NCBI GenBank assembly: GCA_000378025.1
Contig: KB899087.1
Location: 3,162,001 to 3,226,000 of the forward strand
Length of the DNA: 64,000 nt
Direction of reading: 5' to 3'
Origin: Xanthobacteraceae bacterium 501b
GTDB taxonomy: Bacteria; Pseudomonadota; Alphaproteobacteria; Rhizobiales; Xanthobacteraceae
Below, one piece after another: positions 26,010 to 34,489 of the stretch; positions within the stretch are counted from its first letter, which is position 1; each line of letters begins with the position of its first letter. The position numbers and the translations under genes were made by a program. The notes under the pieces were generated by a model. The model saw only the letters and a list, made by a program, of their open reading frames with translations. It was not told where the DNA came from and did not search any database.

Positions 26010-26459
26010 CGCTGTTCTCACTTCTGTTCGACGCGGGCGACAATAGGCAGGGGAAAGCCTGAGTTCCACAACAAGACGCGACAAAAAGGAACAAAGACGC
26101 AGATTATAAATGTAATAAATTGAAGACCTTAGGCCCTTTTTGCCAACCCGCCCGCGCCATACCAGCCGGGCCGGGAGCCACGTGCGGGATCACCGCGAAA
26201 TCGTGGCGGACAACCCCGCCCCTCGCCGCCGGAATGGTTCCCCCGATGGGACGGACGCCCCCCATGGCCACGGCGACTCTTGGCACGCCCGCGCTCGCCC
26301 GGCATTGGCCTCGGGCTGTTGCAGCGCGAGAGGATCGGGTAAGGTTCTCTAGGAATCCTTCCTTTGATCACTATAATCGTGGCGTTTCCGATAGCCGCGC
26401 CTGATGACTGAGGCCAAGCGCCATTTCCGGCGTTCGCGGCCATCTCTGGATTGGGCTTG
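26010..26459. other. Intergenic region between hmuT and the polysaccharide locus
   Basis: No convincing gene in 450 bp. The AT-rich part at about 26085-26125 should contain the hmuT promoter on the minus strand; a TATAAT occurs on that strand at 26108-26103 but I see no good -35. Toward the right, TATAAT at 26372-26377 on the plus strand is a candidate -10 for the autokinase gene, also without a clear -35. The central 26150-26340 is GC-rich, with no repeat I can define. Confidence 0.4.
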
Positions 26460-28682
26460 ATGCACGGACAGATTACCCGAGCGCCGGCGAGCGACGACGA
26501 CGATCGCATCGATCTCCATCAGATCATCGACTTTCTGGTCCGTCGCCGCCTGCTGATCGGCTTCATCGCCGTGATGACGATGGCGCTGGCGCTGGGCAGC
26601 GCCTTCCTGATGACGCCGCGCTACACCAGCACCGCCGAAATCCTGCTCGACCAGGCCTCGCGCTCGGCGCTGGGCACCGAGCTCAGCGGCATGGATGCCA
26701 ACTCGGTGGCGGCCGCCGCGAATATCGAAAACCAGATCTCCATCATTGAATCGCTCAATTTGCTGCGGCGGGTGGTGGAGAAGGAAGGCCTGGTCAACGA
26801 TCCGGAATTCGGGAATCAGGCTTCCAGCCGCTCCTGGAGCGCGGCGCTCCGAAGCCTGTTCGGAGCGACACAAGCCACGGTCGAGGCGGCGCTTCCGCCG
26901 GGTCCGGGCGCCTCCGGCATTCCCGACGACATACGGGCCTCGATCTACCGGCTGCGCGGGGCGCTCCTCGTCGAGCGCGTCGGGCGCTCCTATATTCTTC
27001 AGATCTCCGTCACCTCCACCGATCGCGACCGCGCCGCGCGGCTGGCCAATGCCGTCGCCGATGCCTTCATCGTCGACCAGCTCGAAACCCGCTTCGATGC
27101 CGCCCGCCGTGCCTCGGACTGGCTGAACGACCGGCTGCAGCGACTGCGCGACGCCCTGCGCCGTTCCGAAGAGGCCGTGTCGCAGTTCCGCACCGAGCAC
27201 AATCTCGTCTCGGTCGGCACCCGTTCGCTCAATGAGCAGCAGCTCTCCGAAGTCAGCGCCGAACTCGTGCAGGTGGAGACCGAAGCGGCCGAGAAGCAGG
27301 CGAAGTACGAACAGGCCAAGAAGCTTCTCGACGGCGGCGGCAACCTCGCGACGCTTCCCGATGTGATCCGCTCGGGCGTGGTGACAAATCTGCGCAGCCG
27401 CCACGCCGAGGTCACCGGGCGCGAGGCGGACCTCGTCACCCGCTATGGCGAGCGCCATCCGATGGTGGTGAATGTGCGGGCCGAGCGGCGGGAGGTCGAG
27501 CGCCAGATTTCAGCCGAGATCAACCGCATCGTCGCCAATCTCGAAAACGACTATGATGTCGCCCGCACCCGGGCGGCGGCGATGGCGGCCAATGTCGCCG
27601 CAGCCTCCGGGCAGAACACCAGCGACAATGCCCTCACCGTGAAGCTACGCGAGCTGGAGCGGGACGCCGCGGCCAACCGCACGCTCTATGAGACCTTCCT
27701 GAGCCAGTCCAAAGTGACGTCCGAGCAGTCGGAACTGGACATTCGCGACGCCCGGATCATCACCCCGGCCTTCCCCTCGGGGTCACCCTCCTTCCCCAAA
27801 AAGTCGCTGTTCCTGGCCGCCGGCACCGCGCTGGGGCTGGTGCTCGGCATCGGCCTGGCGGCCTTGCTGGATATGCTCAATGCCGGCTTCAGCAGCCCGC
27901 GCCAGCTGGAAGAGGCGACCGGCCTGCCCGTGCTCGCCTCGGTGGAATGGGCTGACTTCACCGAGGGCGAGAAGACCAAGGGCGCCATTCCGATACTCGA
28001 TTTCCTCACGACCAAGCCGCTCTCCCGCTTCAGCGAATCCATCCGCAGCCTGCGGGCCGGGGTGCAGATGTCCGATGTCGACAACCCGCCCCGGGTGGTC
28101 GAAGTCACCTCCGCCTCGCCTTCCGAAGGCAAGACCTCGATCGCACTGGCGATCGCCGCCTCCGCCGCCAGTTCCGGCAAGCGCGTGGTCCTGATCGACT
28201 GCGACCTGCGCCGCCCGTCGATCACCCAGCAATTCGGGCTCGACGAGAAGCCGGGCCTCGTCGAATGGCTGGCGCAGGCGGTGTCCTCCGATGGGCTGCT
28301 GCACCGCCACGGCGCCTCCGGCATCTATGTGCTGGGCGCCGGCGCCAAAACGCAGAACCCGCCGGACCTGCTCGGCTCGGCGCGGATGCAGCACCTGATC
28401 GAGCAGCTGCGGCAGAATTTCGACCTGGTGGTGATGGATGCGCCCCCTATCGGCCCGGTGGTGGACGCGGCCATCCTCGCTCCGGTGGCGGACAAGGTGC
28501 TGTTCGTCGTGCGCTGGAACACCACGGCGCGTGAATTCGTGCGGCATTCGATCGAGCGCATTCCCGGCGACCGCAAGATCTGCGGCATCGTTCTCAACAT
28601 GATCGATCTGCGCGGCGCGCCGAAATATGGCCGCTATTCCTACCACTCCTCCGCCTATTACAAGAAATACTATGTCGGCTGA
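26460..28682 (+). CDS. Polysaccharide tyrosine autokinase/chain-length regulator (Wzc/ExoP type)
   Basis: A 740-residue BY-kinase. Residues 1-60 hold the first Wzz-type membrane helix (LLIGFIAVMTMALALG). A long periplasmic coiled-coil region (about 180-430) with GNVR-like sequence follows, then a second helix near 450-470. The cytosolic kinase has Walker A SPSEGKTS (about 552-559), Walker A' VVLIDCDLRRPS and Walker B LVVMDAPPI (about 655). The tail is a tyrosine cluster (KYGRYSYHSSAYYKKYY), the autophosphorylation site. It controls polymerisation and export together with the Wza lipoprotein. The ATG at 26460 is taken; a TTG three codons earlier is possible. Confidence 0.94.
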   Translation: MHGQITRAPASDDDDRIDLHQIIDFLVRRRLLIGFIAVMTMALALGSAFLMTPRYTSTAEILLDQASRSALGTELSGMDANSVAAAANIENQISIIESLNLLRRVVEKEGLVNDPEFGNQASSRSWSAALRSLFGATQATVEAALPPGPGASGIPDDIRASIYRLRGALLVERVGRSYILQISVTSTDRDRAARLANAVADAFIVDQLETRFDAARRASDWLNDRLQRLRDALRRSEEAVSQFRTEHNLVSVGTRSLNEQQLSEVSAELVQVETEAAEKQAKYEQAKKLLDGGGNLATLPDVIRSGVVTNLRSRHAEVTGREADLVTRYGERHPMVVNVRAERREVERQISAEINRIVANLENDYDVARTRAAAMAANVAAASGQNTSDNALTVKLRELERDAAANRTLYETFLSQSKVTSEQSELDIRDARIITPAFPSGSPSFPKKSLFLAAGTALGLVLGIGLAALLDMLNAGFSSPRQLEEATGLPVLASVEWADFTEGEKTKGAIPILDFLTTKPLSRFSESIRSLRAGVQMSDVDNPPRVVEVTSASPSEGKTSIALAIAASAASSGKRVVLIDCDLRRPSITQQFGLDEKPGLVEWLAQAVSSDGLLHRHGASGIYVLGAGAKTQNPPDLLGSARMQHLIEQLRQNFDLVVMDAPPIGPVVDAAILAPVADKVLFVVRWNTTAREFVRHSIERIPGDRKICGIVLNMIDLRGAPKYGRYSYHSSAYYKKYYVG

Positions 28683-29379
28683 CGCGCCCCGTCGGCAGGG
28701 CGGCAGCCGGGCGCTGCACGCGGTGTTTTCGCTGGTGCTGATCGCGCTCGCCGCCGGCGCCATCTTCAAGGGTGTCGCCTTCGCCCGGCTCGGCGCGCTC
28801 GAATGGCAGATGGAACGCGAAAGCGCCAGGATAGAAGCCAAGACCGGCGTCGTGACCGGCGCCGTCACCGGCGTCGTGACCGACTCGCGCTCCGGCGCGC
28901 GGGAGGCGCAGGCGCAGCGCGCGGCGCTGGCGCAGTGGCACGATGCCTGGGGGCTTCGCGACAAGGCGCGCCAGCTCTCGTTCAGCCTGGGCCAGCACGC
29001 GCTCGAACCGCCTTCCTCGACCGGGCTGGAGGAGCTTGTCGCCGTGCTGGAGGTGGATCCGCTGCGGTCCGCCTCCTGGATGGACCTTGCCCAGCTGACA
29101 TGGCCGGACCTCGCCCTTCGCCCCACCTCGCTGGCGGCGTGGGAGCTCTCCCGCCTGACCGGGCCTTATGAATATGCCGAGATGCTGCGCCGGGTAAACT
29201 TCCTGGCGCGGCGCTGGATTTTTGCCGACGCCGACAGCAAGCGTCACTTCGTCTACGACGTGACCGTGATGCGCCGGTTTCCGGAGCCGTTCCTGCGCAG
29301 CTGGCAGCGCCTGCTGGCCTCGCTGCCCGCAGCCCAAAGCCGGCTTCTTAACGATGAGCTCAAAGCTCCGTCACCCTGA
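28672..29379 (+). CDS. Unknown membrane-anchored protein of the polysaccharide locus
   Basis: A 235-residue protein I do not recognise. One membrane helix lies at about residues 16-36 (HAVFSLVLIALAAGAIFKG). It is followed by a short coiled stretch with a curious Val-Thr-Gly run (TGVVTGAVTGVVTDS) and a helical, probably periplasmic domain with several Trp residues. The ATG overlaps the last codons of the autokinase gene by 11 bases, so the two are co-translated. The topology (short N-tail in, rest out) suggests an accessory protein working with the Wzc-like kinase in the periplasm. Function unknown. Confidence 0.75.
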   Translation: MSADAPRRQGGSRALHAVFSLVLIALAAGAIFKGVAFARLGALEWQMERESARIEAKTGVVTGAVTGVVTDSRSGAREAQAQRAALAQWHDAWGLRDKARQLSFSLGQHALEPPSSTGLEELVAVLEVDPLRSASWMDLAQLTWPDLALRPTSLAAWELSRLTGPYEYAEMLRRVNFLARRWIFADADSKRHFVYDVTVMRRFPEPFLRSWQRLLASLPAAQSRLLNDELKAPSP

Positions 29380-29532
29380 TACCGCAACGCGGCATATTGC
29401 AGCCGATTCACCCGTTTCGTCCTGGCTGATTCCCGGCAAAGGCCTGAAATGACTTGAATGCTGCGTTGCCGAGGATGGCAATGCCGTCCTCGCTCTGCTA
29501 TTCTTTTTGTCGGGTTTCGGGGCGGACGGGGC

Positions 29533-30147
29533 ATGATTGTCAGAGCGGTTCGCGTGCTTGCAGTGATTGCCGCCACCAGCGCGACTGTGCCGGTGGGCGG
29601 CATCCTGTTGCCGACGATGGTTCAGGCCGCGCTTTCAACCGGTGAGCAGGCGGCTCTGAGTGTCGTCACTTCAGTCGAAGGCGAGGCCAGTCCCGCCGCG
29701 CAGGTCGCGGCCATCATGGGCTCCTCACTCAGCGGCCCGCAAAAGGCCCTTGCCCTGCAGTGGCTGGCCGAAGGTGCCGCGACCGATGCGCAAGTGGCCG
29801 CGATCGCGGCCGCGATCATCTCGGCCGTCGTCGAAGCCGGCGCCGCCGGCCAGACGGGCACGGTTGCCGTGCTCGGTACCGGCCTCGGCCAGGCGTACAA
29901 GGCGCTTAATGGCGATGGCCGCGCCTCCGCCGCCGGCGCTGTCATGGCGGCGATGCAGAACGCAACGGCCGAGCCCGGAGCGGCGGGTGGCCTGTCGCGG
30001 CAGACGGCTCAGGCTTTGACCACCGCCTTCACCGAGGCCGCCGCCGGCACCCCGCGCAGCGCCGCCGGCTCCTCGGGGGAAGATACGCCCGATCCCGGGC
30101 AGACCGACACCCCCGGGCCCACGCCTGAGAGCCCGAGCCCCTCGTGA
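29533..30147 (+). CDS. Unknown secreted Ala-rich protein
   Basis: A 204-residue protein with a clear signal peptide (MIVRAVRVLAVIAATSATVP onward, cleavage near MVQA-ALS). The mature part has Ala/Gly-rich helices in which AAQVAAIMG and DAQVAAIAA look like repeated elements, and ends in a Pro/Ser/Thr/Asp-rich tail after about residue 175. The next gene is an outer-membrane barrel 13 bases on, so the two are probably co-expressed. No family recognised; a periplasmic accessory of the polysaccharide export machinery is a reasonable guess. The start is the ATG at the signal peptide; longer starts would hide it. Confidence 0.72.
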   Translation: MIVRAVRVLAVIAATSATVPVGGILLPTMVQAALSTGEQAALSVVTSVEGEASPAAQVAAIMGSSLSGPQKALALQWLAEGAATDAQVAAIAAAIISAVVEAGAAGQTGTVAVLGTGLGQAYKALNGDGRASAAGAVMAAMQNATAEPGAAGGLSRQTAQALTTAFTEAAAGTPRSAAGSSGEDTPDPGQTDTPGPTPESPSPS

Positions 30148-30160
30148 GGAGCATCGGCTC

Positions 30161-31447
30161 ATGAGAGCGCTCCCCCTCGCTGGATTGCTGGTCGGCCTGA
30201 CGGTGCTTTCCGCACCGATGGACACGCGCGCGGACGATATCGCCCCCAGCTACCGTCCGGCCGTGGAAGTGGATCCGGCGCGCGCGGCGGTTCTGGACCG
30301 CCAGCCGGTCAACTACATGCCGCTCGGCGTGCCTGTCGGCGCCTTCGTGCTGTTTCCGACGCTCGGCCTCTCGACGGGCTACGACACCAACATCACCGCG
30401 ACGAACAACAACCAGAAAGAGGATTGGCTGTTCACCGTCCGGCCGGCCTTCGACCTGCAGTCGGACTGGGGGCGCCACTTCCTTGCTTTCGACGGGTATT
30501 TCGAGAGCGCCAGCTACGCCAAATACAGCAATGCGGACTATGAGAACTACGCCGCCGGCGCGCGCGGCCGCATTGATGTCACCAGCGACTTCAACATTGG
30601 CGGCTATGCACGCTATGCCCATCTCAACGAGCTGCCGGGTGACGACGAGACCAATGTGAACAATCTCGGCGACCCGCTGCCTTATGAGCAGGTGACGGCG
30701 GGCGTAAGCTTCGACAAGCAGTTCAACCGTATCTGGACGACGGGCGGCTTCGATTTCCGCTACCGGGATTTCGACGACTGGCTGGATGGCGAGCCGACCG
30801 ACCAATCCTACCGCGACGGCAGCGACTACAAGCTGGGCGGGCGTATCGGCTATGAGCTCAGCGCGCTGACCAGCGTGTTCGTCGGCGGCTCCTACCAATG
30901 GTTCGAGGTCCAGAATTCGGACTATAATTCCAGTGAATACAGGATCATCACCGGCGTTCAGATCGAACCCTCCCGCCTGACCCGCGGTGAGGCCTTCATC
31001 GGCTATTACAACTGGACCTCGGAGAACGGCTATCTCGACGGCAGTTCCGGACTGACCTTCGGCGCCAATCTGCAATGGTTCGTGACGCCGCTCGTGACCG
31101 CCACCTTCTCCGCCGGCCAGCAGGTCACGACCTCGAACTTTGAATATAACGGCTTCACCGGCTCGGCGGTGGTGAGCTCGACGGCCGGGGTGCGGCTCGA
31201 CTATGAGTTCCGCCGCAACATCGTCATTTCCGGCTGGGTCGACTATCTGAACCAGGACTATGACGAATTCCCGCGCGTCGATAACCAGTATGTCGTCGGG
31301 GCGGAGATGCGTTACTCGATAAACCGCTACGCCACCGCCAAGATCAATTACTCCTACACCGATTTTGAAACGAACTTTAACAACATCAACGGCGCCGAGA
31401 ACTACATCCGCAATTTGGTGATGGCCGGCGTCACCCTCGCCTATTGA
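30161..31447 (+). CDS. Outer-membrane beta-barrel protein of the polysaccharide locus (BBP2-like)
   Basis: A 428-residue protein. The signal peptide ends near TRADD (about residue 24). The mature N-terminus (VLDRQPVNYMPLGVPVGAFVLFPTLGLSTGYDTNI, read in parts) and the alternating Tyr/Phe strands fit the BBP2_2 barrel family often found in alphaproteobacterial exopolysaccharide clusters. The last strand ends NLVMAGVTLAY with a terminal aromatic, as expected for BAM-inserted barrels. Its role may be export or surface anchoring of the polymer, or a Wza partner; this is inferred from context. GTGAGGAGC precedes the ATG. Confidence 0.85.
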   Translation: MRALPLAGLLVGLTVLSAPMDTRADDIAPSYRPAVEVDPARAAVLDRQPVNYMPLGVPVGAFVLFPTLGLSTGYDTNITATNNNQKEDWLFTVRPAFDLQSDWGRHFLAFDGYFESASYAKYSNADYENYAAGARGRIDVTSDFNIGGYARYAHLNELPGDDETNVNNLGDPLPYEQVTAGVSFDKQFNRIWTTGGFDFRYRDFDDWLDGEPTDQSYRDGSDYKLGGRIGYELSALTSVFVGGSYQWFEVQNSDYNSSEYRIITGVQIEPSRLTRGEAFIGYYNWTSENGYLDGSSGLTFGANLQWFVTPLVTATFSAGQQVTTSNFEYNGFTGSAVVSSTAGVRLDYEFRRNIVISGWVDYLNQDYDEFPRVDNQYVVGAEMRYSINRYATAKINYSYTDFETNFNNINGAENYIRNLVMAGVTLAY

Positions 31448-31614
31448 ACCCGCCCGGCCCCGGATCGCCGCCGGATGGCCTCAGCCATTTCGGCTAGGGA
31501 ATTCGCCGTGAAAGCGGATAGGTTCGTCGCGAATAGAAAATGCTCCAGCGTGTTGATGGCAGAGCACTTTCTTATCGATCCGGTGCTACCACCTGATCGG
31601 AAAGGGCTTCTCGC

Positions 31615-32388
31615 ATGTTCTTCTCCCGCTTCCGCGCGGCCGGAACACGGCGCGCACCGGCACGCATTCCCGAAGGCGTGCGCGTCTACGCCATCGGCGA
31701 CATTCACGGCCGCCACGACCTGCTCCTTGCCCTTCTCGCGGCCATCGCCGCCGACACGGCGACCAGCACGAACGCCTGCCGGCTGGTCTTTCTCGGCGAC
31801 TATATCGACCGGGGCGACGGCAGTGCGGGGGTGATCGCGCGTCTCCTCAGCGGCGTTGCCGAGGGCGATGCCGACGGACGAACCGATGCGTCCTGGACCT
31901 GCCTGATGGGCAATCACGAGGCGACGCTGCTGGCGGCGCTCGCGGGCGAGGCCGACTGGGAGACGTGGCTGCGGATGGGTGGGGCGGAGACGCTGTTCTC
32001 CTATGGACTCTCCGCGCGCAGCTTCGCCGGCCCGGGTCGCGACGAACAATTGCGCGAGGCGGCGCTCGCCGCCATTCCCGCCGCGCATCTCGACTTTCTG
32101 CGCCAGTTGCCCGCCAGCACCGAGATCGGCGACTATTATTTCTGCCATGCCGGCATCCGGCCGGGCGTCCCGCTGGATCAGCAGTCGCGTGACGACCTGA
32201 TCTGGATACGCGACCCGTTCATCCGCTCCGCGCGCGACCACGGCAAGCGCATCGTGCATGGGCACACGCCGGTGATGGAGGTCGAACTGCACGCCAACCG
32301 GATCAATGTCGACACCGGCGCCTATCTCACCCATCGCCTGTCCTGCGTCGTGCTCGAAGGCGATCAGGCGCGGGTGATCCACACATGA
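31615..32388 (+). CDS. PPP-family metallophosphoesterase (serine/threonine phosphatase-like)
   Basis: A 257-residue calcineurin-like phosphatase. All signature blocks are present in order: GDIHGRHD (28-35; Asp29, His31), GDYIDRGD (61-68), GNHE (99-102), FCHAGIRPG and VHGHTPV near the C-terminus. These supply the two-metal site. Relatives include bacterial PrpA/PrpE and diadenosine tetraphosphatases. The gene sits in the polysaccharide locus and overlaps the polymerase gene by four bases (ATGA). It could dephosphorylate the tyrosine autokinase in place of a Wzb-type phosphatase, none of which is seen here. That link is an inference. Confidence 0.9.
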   Translation: MFFSRFRAAGTRRAPARIPEGVRVYAIGDIHGRHDLLLALLAAIAADTATSTNACRLVFLGDYIDRGDGSAGVIARLLSGVAEGDADGRTDASWTCLMGNHEATLLAALAGEADWETWLRMGGAETLFSYGLSARSFAGPGRDEQLREAALAAIPAAHLDFLRQLPASTEIGDYYFCHAGIRPGVPLDQQSRDDLIWIRDPFIRSARDHGKRIVHGHTPVMEVELHANRINVDTGAYLTHRLSCVVLEGDQARVIHT

Positions 32389-33872
32389 GACCGTCGGCCG
32401 CCGCGCGTAGCGCGCCGCGCGCCGCAAGGCCCGGCGCCCCGCGAGCCTCGGCCTTTCTGGCGCGCGGCACACGGGCGGAAACCTATAATGACCTTGTCTT
32501 CGCCGGGCTTGTCCTATGCCTCGCCTGGGTTCCCTTCCTCCTCGGCAGCAACCGCCTGGTCGCCTGGGGCGTGAACGCGGTGCTGTTCGGCCTGCTGCTG
32601 GCGCTGTTCGAGGCCGGGCGGCTTGTCACCGGCGCCCGCCATCCCATCGCGCCACGCCGGCTCTGGTGGGGCTTTCTGCTGTTGAGCGCCGTTGCCGGCT
32701 GGATTGTCTTCCAGCTCTCGTCCTGGGCGCCGCCGGCCTGGCAGAACCCGTTCTGGTCGTTGTCCGCGGATGTGCTTCAGGCCCTGCCGGGCGCGGCGCC
32801 AAGCGAGGGCCACGTCTCGGTGACGCCGGATGCCGGCGTTCGCGGGCTTGTTCTGCTGCTGACGAATGCGATGGCGTTCTACCTTGCTTTGCAGCTTTGC
32901 CGCGATGGGCGGCGGGCCGACCTGCTGCTGCGCGCCCTGGTCGTGATCGGCGTCGTCTATGCTTTTTTTGGCCTTGCCCAGCACGCGCTGGCACCGCGCA
33001 CGCTGCTGTGGTTCGAGCGTCAGGCCTATATCGGGCAGGTGACATCGACCTTCGTCAACAAGAACAGCTACGCGACCTATGCCGCCATCGGGCTGGTTGC
33101 GACCATCGGTCTGCTGATCGATGTCTATCGCCGCGCCGGGCGCCGGCGCGACCTGCCACTGGCGGTGCGCGCCACCGCCTTCGTCGAAACCACTCTGCAA
33201 TCCGCATTGCCGATCCTCGCCAGCGCCGGCGTCATCGGCGTCGCGCTGGTGCTCACCGTGTCGCGGGCGGGGTTTATTGCCGGCATCGCCGGCTTGCTGA
33301 CGCTGATCCTGCTGGCGCTCACCGCCAGCCGCCGGCGCTGGCTGATCTTCGTCATCGCCGCCCCGGTGCTCGCCGTCCTGTTCGCCGCGCTGGCGCTGTT
33401 CGGCGACGATCTGGGGGAACGCTTCGCCTTGCCGGGCGCCCGCGACGCCCGCTGGGAGGTGGCCGCCCGCGCGCTGGAAGCGGTGCGCGACGCGCCGCTG
33501 ACCGGGTTCGGCTATGGCAGCTTCGAGCGCATGTTCGCCGTCTATCGCGGCAGCGAAGCCTTCACGCCCTGGCATCATTGGGACAAGGCCCACAATACCT
33601 ATATCGAGCTTCTGTTCGACCTCGGCATTCCAGCCACCGCCCTGCTTGTCGTGCTGGTCGGCGCCCTGCTCGCGGTCCTGCTGGCCAATATGCTGCGCCG
33701 GGAGGCCCCGCATATGATCAGCCTTGTCGCTCTGGCGGCGAGCGCGACCGTTCTCCTGCACGCGGCGTTTGATTTCAGCCTGCAGATCCAGGCGGTGGCG
33801 ATCACCTACTGGGCCCTTGTCGGCGCCGGCCTGGCACAGAGCTGGAGCCGGCGGATCGACACCGCCGCCTGA
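32385..33872 (+). CDS. O-antigen ligase/polymerase-family membrane protein (Wzy-like)
   Basis: A 495-residue integral membrane protein with about ten to twelve helices and a large periplasmic loop. The Wzy_C region is seen around TSTFVNKNSYATYAAIGL and LTVSRAGFIAGIAGLLTL, then WEVAARALEAVRDAPLTGFGYGSFE and HNTYIELLFDLGIPA, typical of the O-antigen ligase/polymerase superfamily. It probably polymerises lipid-linked repeat units in the periplasm. It is coupled to the phosphatase gene by ATGA. A second polymerase-like gene lies at 41646, so which one is the main polymerase is open. Confidence 0.88.
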   Translation: MRPSAAARSAPRAARPGAPRASAFLARGTRAETYNDLVFAGLVLCLAWVPFLLGSNRLVAWGVNAVLFGLLLALFEAGRLVTGARHPIAPRRLWWGFLLLSAVAGWIVFQLSSWAPPAWQNPFWSLSADVLQALPGAAPSEGHVSVTPDAGVRGLVLLLTNAMAFYLALQLCRDGRRADLLLRALVVIGVVYAFFGLAQHALAPRTLLWFERQAYIGQVTSTFVNKNSYATYAAIGLVATIGLLIDVYRRAGRRRDLPLAVRATAFVETTLQSALPILASAGVIGVALVLTVSRAGFIAGIAGLLTLILLALTASRRRWLIFVIAAPVLAVLFAALALFGDDLGERFALPGARDARWEVAARALEAVRDAPLTGFGYGSFERMFAVYRGSEAFTPWHHWDKAHNTYIELLFDLGIPATALLVVLVGALLAVLLANMLRREAPHMISLVALAASATVLLHAAFDFSLQIQAVAITYWALVGAGLAQSWSRRIDTAA

Positions 33873-33895
33873 GCGCGCCGGCGCCCGCCGGGGGA

Positions 33896-34489
33896 TCAGA
33901 ACAGCCGCTCGCCAACCCGCACAATATCCCCGGGAAGAACCATGGTGGTGGTGGTGACGGGGTAGGAATATTCCTGGGTCTGGCCGGCGCGGCGGATATT
34001 CACCGTGGAATCGTTCGCCCGATAGGTGAAGCCGCCGGCCACCGCCACCGCGCTCATGATGTTCATGCCGTTGCGATAGGGATACTCGCCCGGCTTCGAC
34101 ACCTCGCCAATGATGTAGAAGGGACGATACTGCAGAACCTCGATATTCACGCGCGGGTCCCGCATGTAGCCGGACGACAGCTTCTGCGTGATCACGCTCT
34201 CCAGACCATGCGCCGTCTCGCCCTGGGCCTTGATGTTGCCGATGAGCGGAATCGAGATCATGCCGGCGGAATTCACCTCGAACTCGCCCGAGAGGGTCGG
34301 CTCGTTGAACACGGTGAGGCGCAGCCGGTCGCCGGTACCGAACTTGTATTCGACGGAGGCGTCCGCATCGGCCGCGGCGGGCGGCGGCGCGCTTGGTGCT
34401 GTCGAGCAGCCGGCCAGCGCAAGGAGGATCGGCACGAGAGCCAGCAGCAGCCTTGCAGGGCTCATTCGCTTCAAACGACCAACGCTCAT
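33896..34489 (-). CDS. Polysaccharide export lipoprotein (Wza/ExoF type)
   Basis: A 197-residue outer-membrane export protein. A lipoprotein signal with lipobox LALAGC puts the acylated Cys at residue 28. The Poly_export domain starts YKFGTGDRLRLTVFNEPTLSGEF in parts, followed by an SLBB-like segment (YIIGEVSKPGEYPYRNGM) and a C-terminal end with VLPGDIVRVGERLF. The ATG at 34489 overlaps the stop of the upstream glycosyltransferase (ATGA), which fixes the start. It forms the export channel together with the Wzc-like kinase. Confidence 0.93.
   Translation of the reverse strand: MSVGRLKRMSPARLLLALVPILLALAGCSTAPSAPPPAAADADASVEYKFGTGDRLRLTVFNEPTLSGEFEVNSAGMISIPLIGNIKAQGETAHGLESVITQKLSSGYMRDPRVNIEVLQYRPFYIIGEVSKPGEYPYRNGMNIMSAVAVAGGFTYRANDSTVNIRRAGQTQEYSYPVTTTTMVLPGDIVRVGERLF

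Noticed and set aside
26120-26404. 94-codon plus-strand frame between hmuT and the autokinase gene
   Set aside because: Pro/Arg/Thr-rich translation with no ribosome site or family; lies in a region expected to be a promoter.
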